Shown: positions 59,810 through 64,000 of the stretch, in pieces
Layout: each line of letters begins with the position of its first letter
How positions within the stretch are numbered: the first letter of the stretch is position 1
NCBI GenBank assembly: GCA_021794015.1
Contig: JAJYRQ010000002.1
Coordinates: 62,001-126,000 of the forward strand
DNA from: Deltaproteobacteria bacterium
GTDB lineage: Bacteria; Desulfobacterota; Binatia; Binatales; Binataceae
Length of the DNA: 64,000 bases
Direction of reading: 5' to 3'
Made by a program: the position numbers and the translations under genes
The notes under the pieces: generated by a model
Databases searched by the model: none
Told to the model about the DNA's origin: nothing
Seen by the model: the letters and a program-made list of their open reading frames with translations, nothing else

Positions 59810-59970
59810 CGAGCACGTTCGAGGATGGACCGGAACAATTCGCGGCTTGCGGCCGGGCCACCGACCAAGCCTGGCAGCCGGCCCGGCCGCAAGCGCGGCT
59901 CGGCGGACAACGTCTGATGGCGCCAATGCCGCGTCTCAACAGCGCGGCGAGAAAGCATGGGTGAAAAGCG

Positions 59971-61197
59971 ATGCGTAGGATGTTCAGGGCAGTTCTGACG
60001 GCGGTCTTGCTGTTGTCCGCCGCACCCTTTCCCGGCGCCGGCGCATGGGCCGAAGAGTCGGCACAGCCGCCGGCGGAAATCAGAATCGGCAATACGGCTC
60101 CCTACAGCGGACCGGCGTCGGCCTTGGGCAGCATCGTCAGGACCGCCGCGGCCTATTTCACCAAGCTCAATGAGGAAGGCGGAATCAACGGCCGCCGGAT
60201 TAACTTCATCAGCTACGATGACGGTTACAGTCCGAACCGGACCTTCGAGATGACCCGCCGGCTCGTGGAGCAGGAGCGGGTGCTCCTGGACTTCGGCACC
60301 CTGGGTACACCGACCAGCACTGCCGTCTGGAAGTACCTAAACGAGCGCCGCGTGCCGCAGCTCTTCGTGCTGAGCGGCGCCAGCAGGTGGGGCGACCCGC
60401 ACGGCCACCCCTGGACCATGGGATGGGTGCCAACTTACACCAGTGAAGGCACGCTCTACGCCGACTATGTTCTCAAGCGGTTGCCTCGGGCGAAGATAGG
60501 GCTGCTTTACCAGAACGACGATTATGGCAAGGACTATGTTCGCGGCTTCAAGCGCGGCCTGGGCGCCGAGGGTCGCCGGCGGATCGTCCTCGAGCAGACC
60601 TACGAGGTCACGGACCCGACGGTGGATTCGCAGATCGTCAACCTGCAGAACCGCGGTGTCGAGGTCTTGCTCGATGCGGCAACGCCCAAGTTTGCCTCCC
60701 AGGCAATCAAGAAAGCCTACGAACTGGGCTGGCGGCCGGTGCATCTGCTGAGCCAGCCCGCGGCTTCGCTGAGCGCGGCGCTCATTCCGGCGGGTCTGGA
60801 GGCCTGCCGGGGTCTTATCTCCGCCCTTTACCTAAAGGACGCCAGCGACCCGCGCTGGAAGGATGATCCCGGAGTGCGGGAATTTATCGCCTTCATGCGC
60901 CGCTACTTTCCGGGCGGAGACCCGGCCGATCTGCTCAATGTTCAAGGCTACACGGTGGCGCAGACGCTGGTCTGGGTGCTGCGGCATGCGGGTGACGACC
61001 TTTCGCGCGAGAACCTCATGAAGGTGGCTTCCCACATCCCGCCGCTGCCGCTGCCCTTGCTGCTGCCGGGCATTGCGGTCCATACGACGCCGGCTGATTT
61101 CTATCCGATGGAACAGCTTGAGCTTGCGCGCTTCGACGGAGCGCACTGGGTCCTGTTCGGTCAGGTGCGCGATCTTAGTAGCGCCAACCGGCGCTAA
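59971..61197 (+). CDS. Periplasmic substrate-binding protein of a branched-chain amino acid-type ABC transporter
   Basis: A 408-residue type I periplasmic binding protein (LivJ-like). The signal segment VLTAVLLLSAAPFPGAGAWA is followed by IRIGNTAPYSGPASALGSIV, LNEEGGINGRRINFISYDDG and GLLYQNDDYGKDYVRGFKRG. These match the LivK/LivJ family, which also handles aromatic acids and amides. No permease or ATPase gene is in the window. It is likely cotranscribed with the upstream acyl-CoA ligase cluster, 161 nt away, and may supply its substrate. Confidence 0.9.
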   Translation: MRRMFRAVLTAVLLLSAAPFPGAGAWAEESAQPPAEIRIGNTAPYSGPASALGSIVRTAAAYFTKLNEEGGINGRRINFISYDDGYSPNRTFEMTRRLVEQERVLLDFGTLGTPTSTAVWKYLNERRVPQLFVLSGASRWGDPHGHPWTMGWVPTYTSEGTLYADYVLKRLPRAKIGLLYQNDDYGKDYVRGFKRGLGAEGRRRIVLEQTYEVTDPTVDSQIVNLQNRGVEVLLDAATPKFASQAIKKAYELGWRPVHLLSQPAASLSAALIPAGLEACRGLISALYLKDASDPRWKDDPGVREFIAFMRRYFPGGDPADLLNVQGYTVAQTLVWVLRHAGDDLSRENLMKVASHIPPLPLPLLLPGIAVHTTPADFYPMEQLELARFDGAHWVLFGQVRDLSSANRR

Positions 61198-61275
61198 GCG
61201 CGCCGCCCTGCTCTTGAGGAGCGGTGCACGCGGTTGACGCAGCGGCGCGCGGGGCGGCAATGCGCGGTTGGGCTG

Positions 61276-62175
61276 TCAGCGTGCGGGCGCGCGGGTTTGA
61301 CTTTGCGCCAGCGCCTGCTGGAGTTCCCGCCGCATTTTTTCCGCTGCCAGTGCCGCGGCTTGGCCGGGTCCGAGCCCGCTCTGCCGCCAGGCATACATCA
61401 GGCTTCGGCTGGCATTGACCAGCAGCCCCAGGCCGTCGGCGCGCGCCCCGGCGGTCGCGTCCTCTGCGGAGGCTCCCTGCGCGCCGTAACCCGGCGCCAG
61501 CACGAGCGTGCGCGGCATCAGTTGGCGTGCCCGCCGCGCCTGCTCCGGGTAGGTGGCGCCGACCACGGCGCCGACCGAGCTTAGGCCGTATTGTCCGACA
61601 AACGGCGCGCCCCAGTCGGCAACTTTGCGCGCTACGATTTCCCAGAGCGCGCCCTCGGCCGCGGCGAGGTCCTGGAACTCTGCGGCAGACGGGTTGGAAG
61701 TTCGAACCAGAACGAAGACGCCCCGGTCGGCGCGGGCGCGCTGAAGAAACGGCTCGACGCCATCGCGCCCCAGGTAGGGATTGACCGTTACCGCGTCGCA
61801 GCCCAATTCTCCCGAGCCGAGAAACGCTTCGGCGTATGCCGCGGCGCTGTGGGCGACGTCAGCGCGTTTTGCGTCGGCTATCGTCAGCAGGCCGCGGCCG
61901 CGCGCAAAGGCCGCAACCTCGGCAAAGACGCGCATCCCCTCGAGGCCGCGCGCCTCGAAAAAAGCCAGCTGCAGCTTGGCCGCCACCACCCACGGCGCGC
62001 AGGCCTCGACGATCTCGCAACAGAACTTGCCCAGCTCGTAGCTCGGCGGCAAGCCCTTTGCGGCAGCGTCGTCCAGTTGCGGGTCGATGCCGAGAACGAC
62101 CACGCTGGCTTTGCGCTTTTGCGCCTCGACCACCCGGTCGGCGAAATGGGGCCCCGCTCGGTCCTGTTCGGTCAT
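61276..62175 (-). CDS. pyrF: Orotidine 5'-phosphate decarboxylase, type 2
   Basis: Last step of UMP synthesis. VLGIDPQLDDAAAKGLPPSY is typical of the type 2 (longer) enzyme. The catalytic Asp-Lys pair is in LTIADAKRADVAHSA. The segments VTVNPYLGRDGVEPFLQRA, GAPFVGQYGLSSVGAVVGAT and LVLAPGYGAQGASAED complete the barrel. At 299 residues from ATG 62175 it fits the type. The frame is open 12 codons upstream without similarity. It is convergent to the binding protein gene. Confidence 0.93.
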   Translation of the reverse strand: MTEQDRAGPHFADRVVEAQKRKASVVVLGIDPQLDDAAAKGLPPSYELGKFCCEIVEACAPWVVAAKLQLAFFEARGLEGMRVFAEVAAFARGRGLLTIADAKRADVAHSAAAYAEAFLGSGELGCDAVTVNPYLGRDGVEPFLQRARADRGVFVLVRTSNPSAAEFQDLAAAEGALWEIVARKVADWGAPFVGQYGLSSVGAVVGATYPEQARRARQLMPRTLVLAPGYGAQGASAEDATAGARADGLGLLVNASRSLMYAWRQSGLGPGQAAALAAEKMRRELQQALAQSQTRAPAR

Positions 62176-62268
62176 GATGACAACGATGCACCCGGCCGCT
62201 TGGCCGGTCAAAGCCCAAGCCTGGCCGTGCCGGCGCCCAGGGGCTCGCGCGCGGCGCGCGGTGAGGGC

Positions 62269-63981
62269 TCAGCCGTCGGCCAGGCTGGCGGCGCGGGACA
62301 GCAGCTCGCCGGCCGCGGCGCGAATGCGCTCGGTGATTTGCGCGCCGCCGAGCATCCGGGCCAGCTCCTGCTCGCGCTCGGCGGGAGCGAGCGCCTGAAC
62401 CAGGCTTCGCGTGACGCCGCGCCGCTCGATCTTTTCCACCCGGAAATGGCTGTCGGCAAAGGCCGCCACCTGCGCCAGGTGTGTCACGCACAGCACCTGG
62501 TGAAAACGGGCCAGCGATTTGAGCTTTCGTCCCACCGCCTCGGCGGCGGCTCCGCCCACGCCGGCGTCCACTTCGTCAAAAACCAGCGTCGAGACGCCCC
62601 GGCGCGCCGCCTGCAATCCCTTGAGCGCCAGCATGATGCGCGACAGCTCTCCGCCCGAGGCGACCTTCGCCAGCGCCATCGGCGGCTGGCCCGCGTTGGC
62701 CGCCAGGTAGAACTCCACCTTGTCGGCCCCGCCGGGCCCGAGAGCCGTTGCCTGATGAAGGAAGCCGGCGCCAGCCGGCTCGAGCGCCGTCAGACGCGGC
62801 TCGACGGTGGGGCTCCTCATGCCCAGCGCCCTAAGCTCGGACTCAAGCTTGCGCCTGAAGGCCGCCGCGTGCGCCCGCCGCTCCGTGCTTAGTCGGTCGG
62901 CCAGCTTGCCGAGTTCCTCCAGACAGCACTCAAGTTCGGCTTGCGCGTTAGCCGCCTGTTCGCTGGTCTCTTCCAGCTCGCGCAACTGGCTTTGTGCCTT
63001 TTCGCGGGCGGCGAGGACCGCCTCGAGCGAGCCGCCGTACTTGCGCTTGAGTTGGGCGAGGGTGGCAAGCCGTACCTCGACCTGCTCGAGCCTGTCGGGA
63101 TCGACTTCGAGCTCGTCTAGGTAGCGCTTGAGCGCCAGCGCCGACTCTTCGATGCCGACGCGGGCGGTCTTGAGCATCTCGACGACCGCGGCCATCCGCG
63201 GGTCGAGTCGGGCAGCCTCGGCAATTTTTGCGCCAGCTCGCGCCGTCAGGTCAAGCGCGGAGTTGTCGCCGCCGTAGAGCGCTGCATAGGCTTCGTTGGC
63301 CGCCTCCGAGAGCCGGGTTGCGTTGGCCAATACGGCGCGAAGTTGGCTCAGTTGCTCGTCCTCGCCGGGCTTGGGGTCCGCGCCCTGCAGTTCCGCGAGT
63401 CGAAAGCGCGACAGTTCGAGGAGTTCGGCCCGTTCGCGCTCGCGCATTTGCAGGGCCGTCAGCCGGGACTGCAGGTCCCCGGCCCTGCGGTAAAGGGCCT
63501 GGTACTGCCTGACCAGAGGGTCGAGCCCTGCCCACTGATCGAGAACTTCCCGATGGTTTTCGGCGCGCAGCAGGGAATGCTGTTCGTGCTGGCCGTAGAC
63601 TTCGACCAGTTCGGCGCCCAGCCGGAAAAGGGTCTGTGCCGTGGCAAGCTCGCCGTCGAGCAGGATGCGCGAGCGCCCGCCGTCGGCGGCAACGATCCGG
63701 CGTACCAGCAGCTCGCGCCGCCCTTCGCGCTCGGCAAGCAAAGCCGAGAGCGCCTGCGGCAGGTCGGCGTCGAGCGCGAACAGCCCTTCGACCACGGTCT
63801 CGCCGGCTCCCGGGCGCACCACCTCGGCCGAAGCCCGCGCTCCGAGCAGCAGCCCGAGCGCGTTCATGACGATAGTCTTGCCGGCGCCGGTTTCCCCGGA
63901 AAGCACGTTCAGGCCCGGCCCGAAGCTTAAGGAGGCTTCTTCAATTACGGCCAGGTTTCGGATCCTCAGTTCCGCCAGCAT
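62269..63981 (-). CDS. recN: DNA repair protein RecN
   Basis: SMC-like ATPase for double-strand break repair. The N-terminal [20 protein letters not shown] and Walker [21 protein letters not shown] start the protein. The antiparallel coiled coil spans about 160-380, with [10 protein letters not shown] near residue 130. The C-terminal signature [15 protein letters not shown] and Walker [21 protein letters not shown] are intact. The length of 570 residues is normal. It lies close upstream of pyrF on the same strand and may share a transcript. Confidence 0.95.
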   Translation of the reverse strand: MLAELRIRNLAVIEEASLSFGPGLNVLSGETGAGKTIVMNALGLLLGARASAEVVRPGAGETVVEGLFALDADLPQALSALLAEREGRRELLVRRIVAADGGRSRILLDGELATAQTLFRLGAELVEVYGQHEQHSLLRAENHREVLDQWAGLDPLVRQYQALYRRAGDLQSRLTALQMRERERAELLELSRFRLAELQGADPKPGEDEQLSQLRAVLANATRLSEAANEAYAALYGGDNSALDLTARAGAKIAEAARLDPRMAAVVEMLKTARVGIEESALALKRYLDELEVDPDRLEQVEVRLATLAQLKRKYGGSLEAVLAAREKAQSQLRELEETSEQAANAQAELECCLEELGKLADRLSTERRAHAAAFRRKLESELRALGMRSPTVEPRLTALEPAGAGFLHQATALGPGGADKVEFYLAANAGQPPMALAKVASGGELSRIMLALKGLQAARRGVSTLVFDEVDAGVGGAAAEAVGRKLKSLARFHQVLCVTHLAQVAAFADSHFRVEKIERRGVTRSLVQALAPAEREQELARMLGGAQITERIRAAAGELLSRAASLADG

Positions 63982-64000
63982 CGCCGGCCGTCCCGCCTAG

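Overview
The window is roughly two-thirds G+C, densely packed, and almost entirely bacterial chromosome. The gene order tsaB, ilvH, ilvC, psd, pssA, leuA, leuB, usg-like, truA, together with SelA, F420-type luciferase-like oxidoreductases, an SCP2 lipid carrier, MaoC hydratases and an acyl-CoA ligase, suggests a GC-rich deltaproteobacterial or Binatota/Desulfobacterota-like lineage. That placement is inferred from gene content and order; no rRNA or tRNA gene is visible to confirm it. Many neighbouring genes overlap by 4 nt (GTGA or ATGA), so translational coupling is common.

1-12.8 kb: a truncated rseP, tsaB, a DUF465 protein, then a branched-chain amino acid and phospholipid block (ilvH, ilvC, psd, pssA), an HiPIP-like protein with a methionine-rich loop, a repeat-rich patch with a decayed DUF262/GmrSD gene, and the leucine block (leuA, leuB, a catalytically incomplete aspartate-semialdehyde dehydrogenase homologue, truA). 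leuA has a 27-codon leucine-rich leader peptide, a perfect 16-bp terminator hairpin and a competing antiterminator, which is a textbook attenuator layout. 13-32 kb: an HU-like protein, rarA, a LolC/E permease, small regulators and enzymes, a zinc-ribbon/TonB-like/BON membrane protein, selA with an LLM oxidoreductase, a RibB-RibA fusion whose GTP cyclohydrolase half has lost its zinc cysteines, dsbD, and gyrB-gyrA.

32.3-37.5 kb is the most obviously accessory stretch: a BglII/BstYI-type restriction-modification pair whose methyltransferase carries one in-frame amber codon, an exported methyltransferase-like protein, and a tightly coupled AAA ATPase/DUF4143 plus AlbA_2 (Schlafen-type) pair. 37.5-52.5 kb carries a type I phosphodiesterase, sppA, an SbcD/SbcC-like nuclease pair behind a promoter with an embedded palindrome, a degenerate IS1380 transposase, a ribbon-helix-helix protein with a small membrane protein, a CitE-like lyase, an LLM monooxygenase, an ECF sigma factor overlapping an Ogt protein with an Ada-type zinc module at its C-terminus, and a PaaI thioesterase.

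52.6-64 kb returns to housekeeping and catabolism: topA and dprA on the minus strand, an IclR regulator with two MaoC proteins, an acyl-CoA ligase and a periplasmic substrate-binding protein, then pyrF and recN. Candidates for less-described biology are the leuA attenuator with an almost leaderless leader ORF, the Ogt-Ada fusion under its own sigma factor, the AAA/AlbA_2 pair next to the damaged restriction-modification locus, and the methionine-rich HiPIP.
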